Below, piece by piece: positions 14,927 to 25,274 of a stretch of 64,000 nucleotides of DNA. The notes under the pieces were generated by a model. It was not told the origin of the DNA and ran no database searches. It worked only from the letters and a program-made list of their open reading frames with translations. The stretch's first letter is position 1; each line of letters starts with the position of its first letter. Location: contig NZ_JARQXB010000003.1 of assembly GCF_029543105.1 (NCBI RefSeq), positions 248,001-312,000 on the forward strand, read 5' to 3'. Made by a program: the position numbers and the translations under genes. This stretch comes from Stenotrophomonas sp. HITSZ_GD (GTDB lineage: Bacteria; Pseudomonadota; Gammaproteobacteria; Xanthomonadales; Xanthomonadaceae).

Positions 14927-16335
14927 GCCAGCCCATTGCCCCGACCCCGCACACCCACGTGCACCATCACCCCGAGCTGGGCCTTCGCGACTACTGGCGC
15001 GCGCTGCTCGCGCAGCGTTGGCTCATCGTCGGCATCACCGCGGCCATCGTGCTGGTGGCGTTGGTGGTGACCTTTCTGATGACGCCTTCGTACCGCGCCA
15101 CCAGCACCCTGCAGATCGAGCGCGAAGCGCTCAACGTGGTCAACGTCGAGAACCTTATGCCGGCCGAATCGCCGCAGGATCGCGACTTCTACGAAACCCA
15201 GTACGAGCTGCTCAAGAGCCGTTCGCTGGCCCGCCAGGTGGCGCGAGAGGCGCAGCTGGCCAACGATCCATACTTCCGCCCGCTGGTGGACAAGGTGACG
15301 GCCAAGTTCGACGCCAGCCACCCGGAAGGCGGCAAGCAATCGCCCGAGCGCCAGGCCGCCATCGAACGGGCGCTGGTCGCCGCCCTGCTGGACGGGCTGG
15401 AGATCGAGCCGATCCGCAACTCGCGCCTGGTCCGGGTCAATTTCGACTCGCCCGATCCGCGCGTGGCCGCCAAGGTCGCCAACGCCTATGCGCGCGTGTT
15501 CATCGTCAGCAACCAGCAGCGCCGCATGCAGGCGTCGGCGTTCGCGACCAAGTACCTGTCCGAACGCCTGGAGCAGCTGCAAGGCCGCGTGGAGGATTCC
15601 GAGCGCAAGCTGGTGGCCTACTCCAGCCAGGAGATGATCGTGCCGGTGGGCGATGACAAGCCATCTCTGCCGGCGCAGAACCTCAGCGAACTCAATGCGC
15701 TGCTGGCCGGTGCGCAGGATCAGCGCATCAAGTCCGAGGCGGCGTGGCGCCAGGCCAGCCGCGGCGATGGATTGTCGCTGCCGCAGGTGATCTCCAATCC
15801 GCTCGTGCAGCAGCTGCGCGCCGAGCAGGTGCGGCTGAATGCGGAGTACCAGCAAAAGCTCTCCACGTTCAAGCCCGATTACCCGGAGATGCAGCGCCTG
15901 AAGTCGCAGATCGGCGAAGTGCAGCGGCAGATCAACGGCGAAGTGCTCAACATCCGGCAGGCGCTGAAGGCCCAGTACGACGCCGACACTCAGCAGGAGC
16001 AGCTGATGAACGCGCGTATCACCGCGCTCAAGGGCGACGAGCTGGACCTGCAGACGCGCTCCATCCAGTACAACCTGCTCAAGCGCGAAGCCGATACCAA
16101 CCGCCAGCTCTACGACGCGTTGCTGCAGCGTTACAAGGAGATCGGCGTGGCCGGCAATGTCGGCAACAACAACGTCTCCATCGTCGATGGCGCCGATGTG
16201 CCGAGCAATCCCAACATGCCCAAGCTGCCGCTTAACGTGGCGCTGGCGCTGGTGTTCGGGCTGTTCATCGGCGTGGCGGTGGCGCTGCTGCGTTTCCTGT
16301 TACGTGATCCGCTCGATGAACCGGCGGCTGCGTGA
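14923..16335 (+). CDS. gumC: GumC, Wzz-type polysaccharide co-polymerase
   Basis: 470 residues from ATG 14923 (ATGA overlap with gumB). One membrane span at about residues 35-57, a Wzz domain ('YRATSTLQIE'), long periplasmic coiled coils, a GNVR-type region before the second span (about 440-462), and a short cytoplasmic end. There is no Walker kinase domain, as in Xanthomonas GumC. It links inner-membrane polymerisation (GumE) to export through GumB. A histidine-rich N-terminus (HTHVHHH) is a small oddity. Confidence 0.92.
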   Translation: MSQPIAPTPHTHVHHHPELGLRDYWRALLAQRWLIVGITAAIVLVALVVTFLMTPSYRATSTLQIEREALNVVNVENLMPAESPQDRDFYETQYELLKSRSLARQVAREAQLANDPYFRPLVDKVTAKFDASHPEGGKQSPERQAAIERALVAALLDGLEIEPIRNSRLVRVNFDSPDPRVAAKVANAYARVFIVSNQQRRMQASAFATKYLSERLEQLQGRVEDSERKLVAYSSQEMIVPVGDDKPSLPAQNLSELNALLAGAQDQRIKSEAAWRQASRGDGLSLPQVISNPLVQQLRAEQVRLNAEYQQKLSTFKPDYPEMQRLKSQIGEVQRQINGEVLNIRQALKAQYDADTQQEQLMNARITALKGDELDLQTRSIQYNLLKREADTNRQLYDALLQRYKEIGVAGNVGNNNVSIVDGADVPSNPNMPKLPLNVALALVFGLFIGVAVALLRFLLRDPLDEPAAA

Positions 16336-16607
16336 GGGCGTGCGCGGTCAACTTGGTGACAAGTGGTTCAGGGTCGAAACGAATGGATGGATTAGTTTTC
16401 AAGCTGTCGTTAGCGCGGGTCGGGAGGAAGGTTTGACCGATGCACCAGATAGGCGGCGGTGAGGATACCGCCGAGTGAAAAGGGCTGCCGCGGGATCCGG
16501 GGTCGACGTAGGAGGGCGTCGCTGATCCATGTGGCAGGCGATCGAGGCCAGAAGGCGCAGCGTGTTCCCCCACGCGCGCGACGCCTGAAGGTTTGGAGGA
16601 CATTCCC
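16336..16607 (+). other. 272-base gap inside the gum operon
   Basis: This is the only sizeable gap in gumB-M; nearly all other junctions overlap. It contains a hairpin (CGGCGGT/ACCGCCG at 16454-16473) without a T-run and an AT-richer stretch near 16380-16405. It may hold a second promoter for gumD-M or a processing or attenuation site; neither can be shown from the sequence. Confidence 0.4.
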
Positions 16608-18062
16608 ATGTTGTTGGCCGATCTGAGCAGTGCGACCTATACGGCGACTTCGCCGCGATTGTTGACCAAGTACTCCGCCGCCGCGGACCTGGTGCTGCGC
16701 GTCTTCGACGTCGCGGTGGTGGTGGCCAGCGCCTTGTGCGCATACCGCCTCCTGTACGGCACCTGGGTGCCGGCCGCCGCGTATCGCGTGGCGATCGGCA
16801 CCACCGCGCTGTACGCGGTGATCTGCTTTGCCCTGTTCCCCTTGTACCGCAGCTGGCGGGGGCGTGGCCTGCGCCAGGAGCTGCTCGTGCTGGGTGCCGC
16901 CTTTGGCGGCGTGTTCGCGCTGTTCTCCGTGCATGCGCTGGTGGTGCAATTCGGCCAGGGCGTGTCGCGCTTGTGGATCGGCCTGTGGTTCGCCGGCGCG
17001 CTGGGCAGCCTGCTGGTCTCGCGCACCACCTTGCGCATGCTGCTCAACAACCTGCGCAGCCGCGGCGTGGATACCCAGCGCGTGGTGGTGGTGGGCCTGC
17101 GCCATCCGGTGATGAAGATCCAGCAGCACCTGAGCCGCAATCCCTGGGTGGGCATGCAGGTGGTCGGCTACTTCAGCAGCCGCTACGACCTCACGCTGGC
17201 CGACCACCGGCAGGAAGACCTGCCGTGCCTGGGCGACCCGGAAGGGCTGATCGACTACCTGGAAGGCAACCATGTCGACCAGGTGTGGATCTCGCTGCCG
17301 CTGGGCGAGCGCGACCACATCAAGCAGCTGCTGGAGCGCCTGGACCGCTACCCGATCAACGTCAAGCTGGTGCCGGACCTGTTCGACTTCGGCATGCTCA
17401 ACCAGTCCGGCGAGGTGATCGGCAACGTGCCGGTGATCAACCTGCGCCAGGGCGGCGTGGACCGCGACAGCTACTTCATCGTCGCCAAGGCGATGCAGGA
17501 CAAGATCGTCGCCATCGCCGCGCTGCTGGTGCTGTGGCCGGTAATGCTGGCCTGCGCGTTGGGCGTCAAGCTCAGCTCGCCCGGCCCCGTGCTGTTCCGC
17601 CAGCGCCGCCACGGCCTGGGCGGGCGCGAGTTCTGGATGCTGAAGTTCCGCTCCATGCGCGTGCACGACGAAAGCCAGCATGTGCAGCAGGCCACGCGCA
17701 ACGACAGCCGCATCACCCGCTTTGGCGCTTTCCTGCGCCGCTCCAGCCTGGATGAGCTGCCGCAGATCTTCAACGTGCTCGGCGGCAGCATGTCGGTGGT
17801 CGGCCCGCGCCCGCACGCGGCCCAGCACAACACCCACTACGAGAAGCTGATCCACCATTACATGCAGCGCCACTACGTCAAGCCGGGCATCACCGGCTGG
17901 GCGCAGGTCAATGGCTTCCGCGGCGAGACGCCGGAGCTGCGCACGATGAAGAAGCGCATCCAGTATGACCTGGACTACATCCGCCGCTGGTCGCTGTGGC
18001 TGGATTTGCGCATCATCGTGCTCACCGCGGTGCGGGTGCTCGGCCAGAAGAACGCTTACTGA
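16608..18062 (+). CDS. gumD: GumD, undecaprenyl-phosphate glucose phosphotransferase
   Basis: 484 residues from ATG 16608, with GGAGG eight bases upstream. Four or five N-terminal spans, a CoA-binding-like middle, one span at about 300-322 and the catalytic bacterial sugar transferase domain with 'MLKFRSMRVHDE', 'RRSSLDELPQIFNVL' and 'KPGITGWAQVNGFRGET'. It transfers glucose-1-phosphate to undecaprenyl phosphate, the first step of xanthan repeat-unit assembly. Its stop overlaps gumE by one base (TGATG). Confidence 0.95.
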   Translation: MLLADLSSATYTATSPRLLTKYSAAADLVLRVFDVAVVVASALCAYRLLYGTWVPAAAYRVAIGTTALYAVICFALFPLYRSWRGRGLRQELLVLGAAFGGVFALFSVHALVVQFGQGVSRLWIGLWFAGALGSLLVSRTTLRMLLNNLRSRGVDTQRVVVVGLRHPVMKIQQHLSRNPWVGMQVVGYFSSRYDLTLADHRQEDLPCLGDPEGLIDYLEGNHVDQVWISLPLGERDHIKQLLERLDRYPINVKLVPDLFDFGMLNQSGEVIGNVPVINLRQGGVDRDSYFIVAKAMQDKIVAIAALLVLWPVMLACALGVKLSSPGPVLFRQRRHGLGGREFWMLKFRSMRVHDESQHVQQATRNDSRITRFGAFLRRSSLDELPQIFNVLGGSMSVVGPRPHAAQHNTHYEKLIHHYMQRHYVKPGITGWAQVNGFRGETPELRTMKKRIQYDLDYIRRWSLWLDLRIIVLTAVRVLGQKNAY

Positions 18063-19384
18063 TGTCGGCCCTCGGTGCCCACGCCGGCGCGCCGTCGCCG
18101 TCGCCCGCGTGGGCGACGGCGTTGCCGCCGCACGTCGCGCACCGGGTGCGCTGGCGCAACGTGGCCATCGAATGCGTGCTGTTGCTGGCGGTGGGGTACA
18201 ACTTCGTCCTGGCGGTGATCAACGCCAAGGTATTCACCGTGCGCCCGGCGATGACCTACGTGGTGGAGTTCGCGCTGTACGGCGCCTGCTTCGTCCTCGG
18301 CCTGTGGTCGCTGGACCGCAAGCGAGCCGCGCTGGTCATCGGCGGGCTCGGCTTCCTCGTGGCACTGGTATTGCTGCGCTTCTTCCTGACGTGGGAGTTC
18401 GACCCCAAGTTCCTGCGCGATGCGTTGATTCCCTTCGCGTTCCTGGTGCTGGGCTGCGCGTATCGCGGCTCGGTGCCGCAGCTGTGCGTGCGCATGACGC
18501 TGGTGATCGCGCTGGTCGCCGGGTTCGAGCTCGCCGCCCCCACGACCTATGGCGACGTGGTGAACCCCAAGAGCTACTTCGTCAACGCCCGCGGCTTCAG
18601 CGCCTCCGGCTTCTGGAACGAGGACAGCAACCTGTTCGTCAGCGCGACCCGGCCGGGCGCGCGCAACTTCCTGCCTTCGAGCAACCTGCCGCGCGCCTCC
18701 TCGGTGTTCATCGAGCCGGTGACGATGGGCAACTACATCATCTTCTTCACCGCCGTGCTGCTGGCGTTCCGGCGCTGGCTGAGCGGTTGGAAACAACTGT
18801 TGAGCATCGGCCTGATCGGCTTTCTCATCGTCGCCTCGGACGGCCGCCTGGCCGCCGGCACATGCGTGCTGATGGCGATGCTCGCACCGATCCTGCGGCG
18901 CGTTGACCAGCGGCTGGCCTTCGGGCTGTTCCTCCTCGTCCTGTTCGGGGGCTGGCTGCTGGTCACCGCGGCGGGGGTACAGGCCTATGAGGACACCACC
19001 CTGGGCCGCATCTTCTTCACCGTCGACTCCATCTCGCGCCTCTCGCTGCCCGCCTGGCTGGGCCTGGATACCGATGCGGCGTACCGCTATTTCGACAGCG
19101 GCATCGCGTACTTCATCGTTTCCCAGTCGATCTTCGTCGTGCTCGCCTTCCTGCTCGCGTATTCCTTCCTGATGTTCCTGCCGGGCACGGAAGGGCAGCT
19201 GTTCAAGCAATTGGCGATCTTCGCGTTCGCGCTGAGCCTGCTGGTGTCCAACGGCTATTTCTCGATCAAGACCGCCGCCCTGTGGTGGTTCGTGTGCGGC
19301 TGGCTGTGGCAGGGCGCGCCCGTGCTGCCATCGGCGCGGCGGCTCTGGCATGCCCGTCGCCTGCATGCGGAGCCGGCGACGTGA
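18062..19384 (+). CDS. gumE: GumE, exopolysaccharide polymerase (Wzy-like)
   Basis: 440 residues with about ten to twelve membrane spans and a long periplasmic loop (about residues 155-220, 'NARGFSASGFWNEDSNLF'). In Xanthomonas, GumE is the inner-membrane polymerase that joins lipid-linked pentasaccharides. Position between gumD and gumF and the span pattern support the call; catalytic residues in this family are not well defined. Stop overlaps gumF (GTGA). Confidence 0.9.
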   Translation: MSALGAHAGAPSPSPAWATALPPHVAHRVRWRNVAIECVLLLAVGYNFVLAVINAKVFTVRPAMTYVVEFALYGACFVLGLWSLDRKRAALVIGGLGFLVALVLLRFFLTWEFDPKFLRDALIPFAFLVLGCAYRGSVPQLCVRMTLVIALVAGFELAAPTTYGDVVNPKSYFVNARGFSASGFWNEDSNLFVSATRPGARNFLPSSNLPRASSVFIEPVTMGNYIIFFTAVLLAFRRWLSGWKQLLSIGLIGFLIVASDGRLAAGTCVLMAMLAPILRRVDQRLAFGLFLLVLFGGWLLVTAAGVQAYEDTTLGRIFFTVDSISRLSLPAWLGLDTDAAYRYFDSGIAYFIVSQSIFVVLAFLLAYSFLMFLPGTEGQLFKQLAIFAFALSLLVSNGYFSIKTAALWWFVCGWLWQGAPVLPSARRLWHARRLHAEPAT

Positions 19385-20451
19385 ACGCGGCGGCGGCCAC
19401 GCGCGACGGGCGCATCGATGCCACCCGCGCCATTGCCATCGTGCTGGTCGTGCTCGGGCACGCCAAGGGCGTGCCGCAGGCGTATACGCTGCTCGCCTTC
19501 AGCTTCCACGTGCCGCTGTTCTTCTTCCTGTCCGGCTGGGTGGGCGCGGCCTATGGCCGTCCGCGCAGCGACGCGCAGACCTGGGCCAAGCTCGTGCGCG
19601 GGCTGGTCGTGCCTTACGTGTTCTTCTTCTTCGTCGCCTATGCCTACTGGTTGGCGACGCGCCACATCGGCACGAAGGCCGCGCGCTGGGGTGCGTTGCC
19701 CTGGTGGGACCCGCTGGTGGGCGGGGCGCAGGGCACCGGCGAAGGCCTGTACGTGCAGCCGGCGCTGTGGTTCCTGCCGGCGCTGTTCGTCACCGCGCTC
19801 GCATTCCACTATGTGGGCAAGCGCGCGCCCGCCATGCTGCTTGCCGCGGTGATGGCCGTCGTGGCCTGCCTATGGTGCGCGTGGTTCCCGGGGCAGGGCG
19901 TGCGCCTGCCGTGGGGCCTGGACGTGCTGCCGGTGTCGCTGTTCTTCTTCGCCGCCGGTGCCGCGGTGGCCCGCCATGCGGCCGCCGCCCAGCCCCACCC
20001 GGCGCTGCGCTGGTGGGGCATGCCCTTGCTGCTGGCGGTGCTGTGGCTGCCCCTGGCCTGGATCAACGGCAAGGTCGACGTGAACCTGCTGCGCTTCGGC
20101 CAGTCGCCGGCCGTGTTCCTGGGCGTGGCGCTGCTGGGCACCGCGCTGATGCTGCATGTGGGCGGCTGGATCCAGCACGTGCCCGGCGTGCAGTGGATCG
20201 GCCGCAACACGCTGGTGATCCTCTGCACCCACTTCCTGGTGCTGTTCTTTCTGTCCGGTGTGCGGTCCGTGGCAGGTATCGGCGGGCCGCCCGGCCCGGC
20301 ATGGGCGCTGTTCGCCACCGCCGTGGCCATCGCCGCGGCGGTGCCCGCGCGCGCGATGCTGGCGCGCTGGGCGCCTTGGGCGTTGGGCCTGTCGCCCACC
20401 GCCATGTACCGCAAGCCGGTCCCCGCTGCTCCCGAGGTAGGTTCGCAATGA
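19381..20451 (+). CDS. gumF: GumF/GumG-type membrane acetyltransferase
   Basis: 356 residues from GTG 19381 (overlap with gumE). Acyltransferase-3 family: N-terminal 'DGRIDATRAIAIVLVVLGH' with the usual R-x10-H pair, then about ten spans. In Xanthomonas, GumF and GumG acetylate the internal and external mannose; here only one such gene exists, so one acetylation may be missing or the enzyme may have both roles. The symbol gumF is chosen by position; gumG cannot be excluded. Confidence 0.82.
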   Translation: MNAAAATRDGRIDATRAIAIVLVVLGHAKGVPQAYTLLAFSFHVPLFFFLSGWVGAAYGRPRSDAQTWAKLVRGLVVPYVFFFFVAYAYWLATRHIGTKAARWGALPWWDPLVGGAQGTGEGLYVQPALWFLPALFVTALAFHYVGKRAPAMLLAAVMAVVACLWCAWFPGQGVRLPWGLDVLPVSLFFFAAGAAVARHAAAAQPHPALRWWGMPLLLAVLWLPLAWINGKVDVNLLRFGQSPAVFLGVALLGTALMLHVGGWIQHVPGVQWIGRNTLVILCTHFLVLFFLSGVRSVAGIGGPPGPAWALFATAVAIAAAVPARAMLARWAPWALGLSPTAMYRKPVPAAPEVGSQ

Positions 20452-21587
20452 GAGTCGTGCACGTCGTTCGCCAGTTCCATCCTTCCGTGGGCGGCATGGA
20501 GGAGGTCGTGCTCAACGTGGCGCGGCAACACCAGCAGCAGGGCGGGCAAGCCGAGGTGCTCACGCTCGACCGCCTGTTCACCGCGCCGGACACCCGGCTG
20601 GAGACGCACGACGAGGTGGAGGGCATCGCGATCCGCCGCATCGGCTACCGCGGTTCCTCCCGCTATCCGCTGGCGCCCTCGGTGCTCTCGCACCTGCACG
20701 ATGCCGACCTGGTGCACGTGCATGGCATCGACTTCTTCTACGATTTCCTGGCGCTCAGCCGCCCGCTGCACCGCAAGCCGATGGTGGTGTCCACGCACGG
20801 CGGCTTCTTCCATACCGCCTACGCCTCGCGCTTGAAGCAACTGTGGTTCCGCACGCTCACCCGCGCCTCGGCGCGGGCCTACGCGCGCATCATCGCCACC
20901 AGCGAGAACGACGGCCGGCTGTTCTCGCAGATCGTGCCGGGCCGGAGGCTGCGCGTGATCGAGAACGGCGTGGACGTGGCGAAGTTCGCCGGGCGCGGCA
21001 GCCCGCATGCCGGGCGCACCCTGGTGTACTTCGGTCGCTGGTCGGTCAACAAGGGGCTGCTGGAGACGCTGGACCTGCTCGCCGCGCTGCGCGCACGCGA
21101 TCCGCGCTGGCGGCTGTTGCTGGCCGGGCGCGAATACGATTTCGACCTGGGAACGCTGCAGCAGGCCATCGGCGCGCGCGGGCTGGCCGAGGCGGTGCAG
21201 CTGGTGCCGTCGCCGACTCCTTCGCAGCTGGCCAAGCTGCTGGAGCAGGCGCAATTCTTCGTGTGCCTTTCGCGCCACGAGGGCTTCGGCATCGCGGCGG
21301 TGGAGGCGATGAGCGCCGGCCTGCTGCCCGTGCTGAGCGACATCCCGCCATTCGCACGCCTGCATCGCGAGTCCGGCCTGGGCGTGATCGTGCAGCCATC
21401 CGATGCGCACGCCGCCGCAGCGCGCGTGCAGGCGCTGGCACAGGCCAGCGATGCCGACCTGCCGGCGCTGCGCGAGCAAGCCATGGCGTTTTCCGCCCGC
21501 TACGACTGGCGCCACATCGCGCGCCAGTACCAGGACGAATACCGCTTCGCGCTCGATCCGAACGCCGCGACGGAGGTGGCCCGATGA
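20448..21587 (+). CDS. gumH: GumH, GDP-mannose alpha-1,3-mannosyltransferase (GT4)
   Basis: 379 residues from ATG 20448. GT-B fold of family GT4: N-terminal 'MRVVHVVRQFHPSVGGMEEV' glycine loop and the C-terminal 'SRHEGFGIAAVEAMSAGLLP' with the E-x7-E motif. It adds the inner mannose to the cellobiose-diphosphate lipid on the cytoplasmic face. ATGA overlaps on both sides couple it to gumF and gumI. Confidence 0.92.
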   Translation: MRVVHVVRQFHPSVGGMEEVVLNVARQHQQQGGQAEVLTLDRLFTAPDTRLETHDEVEGIAIRRIGYRGSSRYPLAPSVLSHLHDADLVHVHGIDFFYDFLALSRPLHRKPMVVSTHGGFFHTAYASRLKQLWFRTLTRASARAYARIIATSENDGRLFSQIVPGRRLRVIENGVDVAKFAGRGSPHAGRTLVYFGRWSVNKGLLETLDLLAALRARDPRWRLLLAGREYDFDLGTLQQAIGARGLAEAVQLVPSPTPSQLAKLLEQAQFFVCLSRHEGFGIAAVEAMSAGLLPVLSDIPPFARLHRESGLGVIVQPSDAHAAAARVQALAQASDADLPALREQAMAFSARYDWRHIARQYQDEYRFALDPNAATEVAR

Positions 21588-22609
21588 CCCCGCGCCGCGA
21601 CGCCCCATCGATGGTGGTGCTGTTCTCCACCGATCCCCCGGGCGACAAGACCAATCCCTACCTCACGCAGCTCTATCGCGCGTTGCCGGGCCATGTCGCC
21701 GTGCGTTACTTCTCCATGCGCACCGCATTGCTGTCGCGCTACGACGTGCTGCACGTGCACTGGCCCGAGTACCTGATGCGCCATCCCAGCCGCGCCGGTA
21801 CCTGGGCCAAGCGCGCCTGCGCCGCGCTGCTGCTCCTGCGCCTGCAACTCACCCGCACGCCGGTAGTGCGGACCCTGCACAACCTGCAGCCGCACGAAAG
21901 CCAGGGCCGCGTGGAGCAGTGGCTGCTGGGCTGGCTCGACCGGCAGACGCGGCGTTGGGTCCGCATCAACGCCGTCACGCCGCCGCGCCCGCCGTTCACC
22001 GACACCATCCTGCACGGACACTACAGCGACTGGTTCGCCGGCTTCCCGCAGCCCGCCTCGCAACGCGGCCGCCTGCTGCACTTCGGCCTGATCCGGCCGT
22101 ACAAGGGCGTGGAGACGCTGATCGACGTGGTGCAGGCTACGCCCGATCCCGAACTGCGGCTGCGCATCTGCGGCAATCCGGCCACGCCGGACATGCGCGC
22201 CACGGTGGAGGCGGCCTGCGCCGCCGATCCGCGCATCAGCGCCCAGCTGGCCTATGTGGACGACGAGACGCTCGCGCGCGAGGTCGGCCTGTCCGAACTG
22301 GTCGTGCTGCCTTACCGGCAGATGCACAACTCCGGCACGCTATTGCTGGCGCTCTCGCTGCATCGCCCGGTGCTGGCGCCGTGGAGCGAGTCCAACGCCG
22401 CCGTGGCCGAGGAAGTCGGGCCGGGCTGGGTGCATCTGTATCGCGGCGAGCTGAGCCGTGAAGTGCTCGCCGACACCTTGGCCCGCCTGCGCGATCAACC
22501 CCGCCGCGCCGCGCCGGACCTCTCGCGCCGCGACTGGCCCAAGATCGGCCTGCAGCACTACCGCACCTACCTGGAAGCGCTCGGCCACGACAGCGAGGCC
22601 TACGCATGA
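21584..22609 (+). CDS. gumI: GumI, beta-mannosyltransferase
   Basis: 341 residues from ATG 21584. It resembles Xanthomonas GumI (GT94): 'DVLHVHWPEYLMRHPSR' near the N-terminus and 'HFGLIRPYKGVETLID' then 'VVLPYRQMHNSGTLLLALS' in the second Rossmann half. GumI adds the terminal mannose to the side chain. Its presence, with gumL, indicates a full five-sugar repeat, unlike Xylella, which lacks gumI, gumG and gumL. ATGA overlap with gumJ. Confidence 0.9.
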   Translation: MTPRRDAPSMVVLFSTDPPGDKTNPYLTQLYRALPGHVAVRYFSMRTALLSRYDVLHVHWPEYLMRHPSRAGTWAKRACAALLLLRLQLTRTPVVRTLHNLQPHESQGRVEQWLLGWLDRQTRRWVRINAVTPPRPPFTDTILHGHYSDWFAGFPQPASQRGRLLHFGLIRPYKGVETLIDVVQATPDPELRLRICGNPATPDMRATVEAACAADPRISAQLAYVDDETLAREVGLSELVVLPYRQMHNSGTLLLALSLHRPVLAPWSESNAAVAEEVGPGWVHLYRGELSREVLADTLARLRDQPRRAAPDLSRRDWPKIGLQHYRTYLEALGHDSEAYA

Positions 22610-24096
22610 GCAGCGAGGCCGCGCGAATGTCGCCCGCACCGCGCCTGGGCGCACGCGCCGCCGGTGGCGCCTTCGTCACCATGGCCGGGCAGGGCGTGCG
22701 GGTGGCCGTGCAGTTCGGCGGCATCATCCTGCTGGCGCGCCTGCTCACCCCGCACGATTACGGCCTGATGGCGATGGTCACCGCCATCGTGGGCGCGGCG
22801 GAGATCCTGCGTGATTTCGGCTTGTCCTCGGCGGCGATCCAGGCCAAGGAGGTCAGCCGGCAACAGCGCGACAACCTGTTCTGGATCAACAGCGGCATCG
22901 GCCTGCTGCTGGCGGTGGCGGTGTTCGCCGGCGCCCACGCGCTGGCCGCGTTCTACCACGAGCCGGCGCTGGTGCAGATTTCGCAGGCCCTGGCGGTCAC
23001 GTTCCTGCTCAGCGGCATGACCACCCAGTTCCGCGCCCACCTCAGCCGCGGCCTGCGCTTCGGCCAGCTGGCGCTGAGCGACGTGGGCGCGCAGGTCGCC
23101 GGCCTGGCCGCTGCCGTGGCCGCCGCGCTGGCCGGGCTGGGCTTCTGGGCGCTGGTGTTGCAGCAGGTGGTGCAGGCCGGCGTGCAGCTGCTGCTGACCG
23201 TGCTGTGCGCGCGCTGGCTGCCGCGTGGCTATACCCGCGCCGCGCCCATGCGCCAGTTCCTCGGTTTCGGCTGGAACCTGATGCTGGCGCAATTGCTCGG
23301 CTACGCCAGCCGCAACGTCGGGCAGGTCATCATCGGCGCGCGCACCGGTGCCGAGGCGCTGGGCCTGTATAACCGCGCCTTCCAGCTGCTGATGATGCCG
23401 CTGAACCAGATCAACGCGCCGGCCACCACGGTCGCGCTGCCGGTGCTATCGCAGTTGCAGGACGAGCGCGAGCGCTTCACCGCGTTCCTGGTGCGCGGGC
23501 AGACGGTGATGGTGCACCTGATCGTGGCCACCTTCGCCTTCGCCTGCGCGCAAGCGTTGCCGCTAATGGTGCTCGTGCTGGGCGAGCAGTGGCGCCCGGC
23601 GGTGCCGCTGTTCCAGTGGCTGACGGCCGGCGGCGTCTTCCAGACCACCGCCTACGCTGCCTACTGGGTGTTCCTTGCCAAAGGCCTGATGGGCGCGCAG
23701 CTGCGCTATTCGGTGGTGACGCGGGTGCTGCTGATCGCCTGCATCTTCGCCGGCTCGTGGTGGGGCGTGGAAGGCGTGGCCGCGGGCTACTCGTTCGGCC
23801 TGCTGGTGATGTGGCCGCTGTCGCTGTACTGGGTGGGCCGCGTGAGCGACATCCCGGTATGGACGGTGTTCGCCAACGGCCTGCGCGCCGTCGTGGGCTA
23901 CGGCCTGTGCGCGGTGGCGTCGTGGGCGGCCTCCTGGTGGATCGGCGGGGCGCTGTGGCGCCAGCTGGCCGTCGGCACCGGCGCGATGCTCGCCGCCTTC
24001 GCCCTTGTCTTCGTCGCCTGGCCGGCCTTCCGCCGCGACGTGTTGTCCATCCTGCAGACCCGCCACCTGATCGCCGAAGCCCGGAGCCGCCGATGA
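22606..24096 (+). CDS. gumJ: GumJ, lipid-linked repeat-unit flippase (Wzx-like)
   Basis: 496 residues with about fourteen predicted spans and the MATE/Wzx-type N-terminus ('[20 protein letters not shown]', then '[15 protein letters not shown]'). It moves the undecaprenyl-linked repeat unit across the inner membrane before polymerisation by GumE. ATGA overlaps with gumI and gumK. Confidence 0.93.
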   Translation: MSSEAARMSPAPRLGARAAGGAFVTMAGQGVRVAVQFGGIILLARLLTPHDYGLMAMVTAIVGAAEILRDFGLSSAAIQAKEVSRQQRDNLFWINSGIGLLLAVAVFAGAHALAAFYHEPALVQISQALAVTFLLSGMTTQFRAHLSRGLRFGQLALSDVGAQVAGLAAAVAAALAGLGFWALVLQQVVQAGVQLLLTVLCARWLPRGYTRAAPMRQFLGFGWNLMLAQLLGYASRNVGQVIIGARTGAEALGLYNRAFQLLMMPLNQINAPATTVALPVLSQLQDERERFTAFLVRGQTVMVHLIVATFAFACAQALPLMVLVLGEQWRPAVPLFQWLTAGGVFQTTAYAAYWVFLAKGLMGAQLRYSVVTRVLLIACIFAGSWWGVEGVAAGYSFGLLVMWPLSLYWVGRVSDIPVWTVFANGLRAVVGYGLCAVASWAASWWIGGALWRQLAVGTGAMLAAFALVFVAWPAFRRDVLSILQTRHLIAEARSRR

Positions 24097-25253
24097 ACGC
24101 CCTCCTGTCCACCCCCTCGCGCCCAGAAGCGCGCACGCCGCGCTACCTCGTGCTCTCGGCGCACGACTACCGCACCCCGCGCCGCGCCAACATCCATTTC
24201 ATCGCCGAGCAGCTGGCGCTGCGCGGGCAGACCCGCTTCTTCTCGCTGCGCTACAGCCGCCTGTCGCGCTGGAAGGGCGATGCGCGCCTGCCGCTGGACG
24301 ACACCGCCAACCGCGTTGTGGAGCATCGCGGCGTGGAGTGCTACCTGTGGCGCGCGCTGGTGCATCCGTTCAACACGCGCCGGCGCTGGGCGCGGCCGAT
24401 CGAGAACGCGATGTTCGACTGGTATGCGCGCCATCCGCCGGAGATCCTGCGGCAATGGATGGTGGAGTCCGACGTGATCGTGTTCGAGAGCGGCACGGCC
24501 ATCGCGTTCATCGAGCTGGCACGCCGGCTCAACCCGCGCGCCCGGCTGATCTACCGCGCCTCCGACGCGCTCTCGGCCATCGATGTCGCCGACTGGGTCG
24601 CGCGCACCTTCGACCGGGTCGCGCCGCAGCTGGACGTGATCGCGTTGGTCTCGCCGGCGATGGCCGGGGAGATCGCCAGCCGCGAGAACGTCTTCCACAT
24701 CGGCCACGGCATCGACCACGACCTGGACGCACTCGGCGATCCGTCTCCCTACGGCGAAGGCCTGCATGCGGTGGCGGTGGGCTCGATGTTGTTCGATCCG
24801 CGCTTCTTCGTCACCGCCAGCCGCGCCTTCCCGCAGGTGACCTTCCATGTCATCGGCTCGGGCATGGGGCGCCATCCCGACTACGGCGACAACGTGGTCG
24901 TGTACGGTGAGATGAAGCACGCCGACACCATCCGCTACATCAAGCATGCGCAGGTCGGCATCGCGCCGTATGCGTCCGAGCAGGTGCCGGCCTACCTGGC
25001 CGACAGCTCGATGAAGCTGCTGCAGTACGATTTCTTCGGCCTGCCGGCGGTGTGCCCGCACGCGGTGGTGGGCGACTACCGCTCGCGCTTCGGCTACACG
25101 CCCGGCGACGAGGCCTCCATCGTGGCGGCGATGTCGCTGGCCCTGGCCGCCCCGCGCGAACGCCTGCGCCAGTGCCTGGACTGGTCGCAGACCACCGACC
25201 GCGTGCTCGACCCCACGCAATACCCCGACACCCGCCTCGCCCTCGTGCGCTGA
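24093..25253 (+). CDS. gumK: GumK, glucuronosyltransferase (GT70)
   Basis: 386 residues from ATG 24093. The start region '[20 protein letters not shown]' carries the Asp that in Xanthomonas GumK is the catalytic base, and '[19 protein letters not shown]' belongs to the C-terminal nucleotide-binding half. It transfers glucuronic acid from UDP-GlcA to the inner mannose at the membrane. Followed by gumL after 21 bases, the longest gap in gumD-M. Confidence 0.93.
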   Translation: MNALLSTPSRPEARTPRYLVLSAHDYRTPRRANIHFIAEQLALRGQTRFFSLRYSRLSRWKGDARLPLDDTANRVVEHRGVECYLWRALVHPFNTRRRWARPIENAMFDWYARHPPEILRQWMVESDVIVFESGTAIAFIELARRLNPRARLIYRASDALSAIDVADWVARTFDRVAPQLDVIALVSPAMAGEIASRENVFHIGHGIDHDLDALGDPSPYGEGLHAVAVGSMLFDPRFFVTASRAFPQVTFHVIGSGMGRHPDYGDNVVVYGEMKHADTIRYIKHAQVGIAPYASEQVPAYLADSSMKLLQYDFFGLPAVCPHAVVGDYRSRFGYTPGDEASIVAAMSLALAAPRERLRQCLDWSQTTDRVLDPTQYPDTRLALVR

Positions 25254-25274
25254 TCCTTCTCCCGAGACCTCTCC

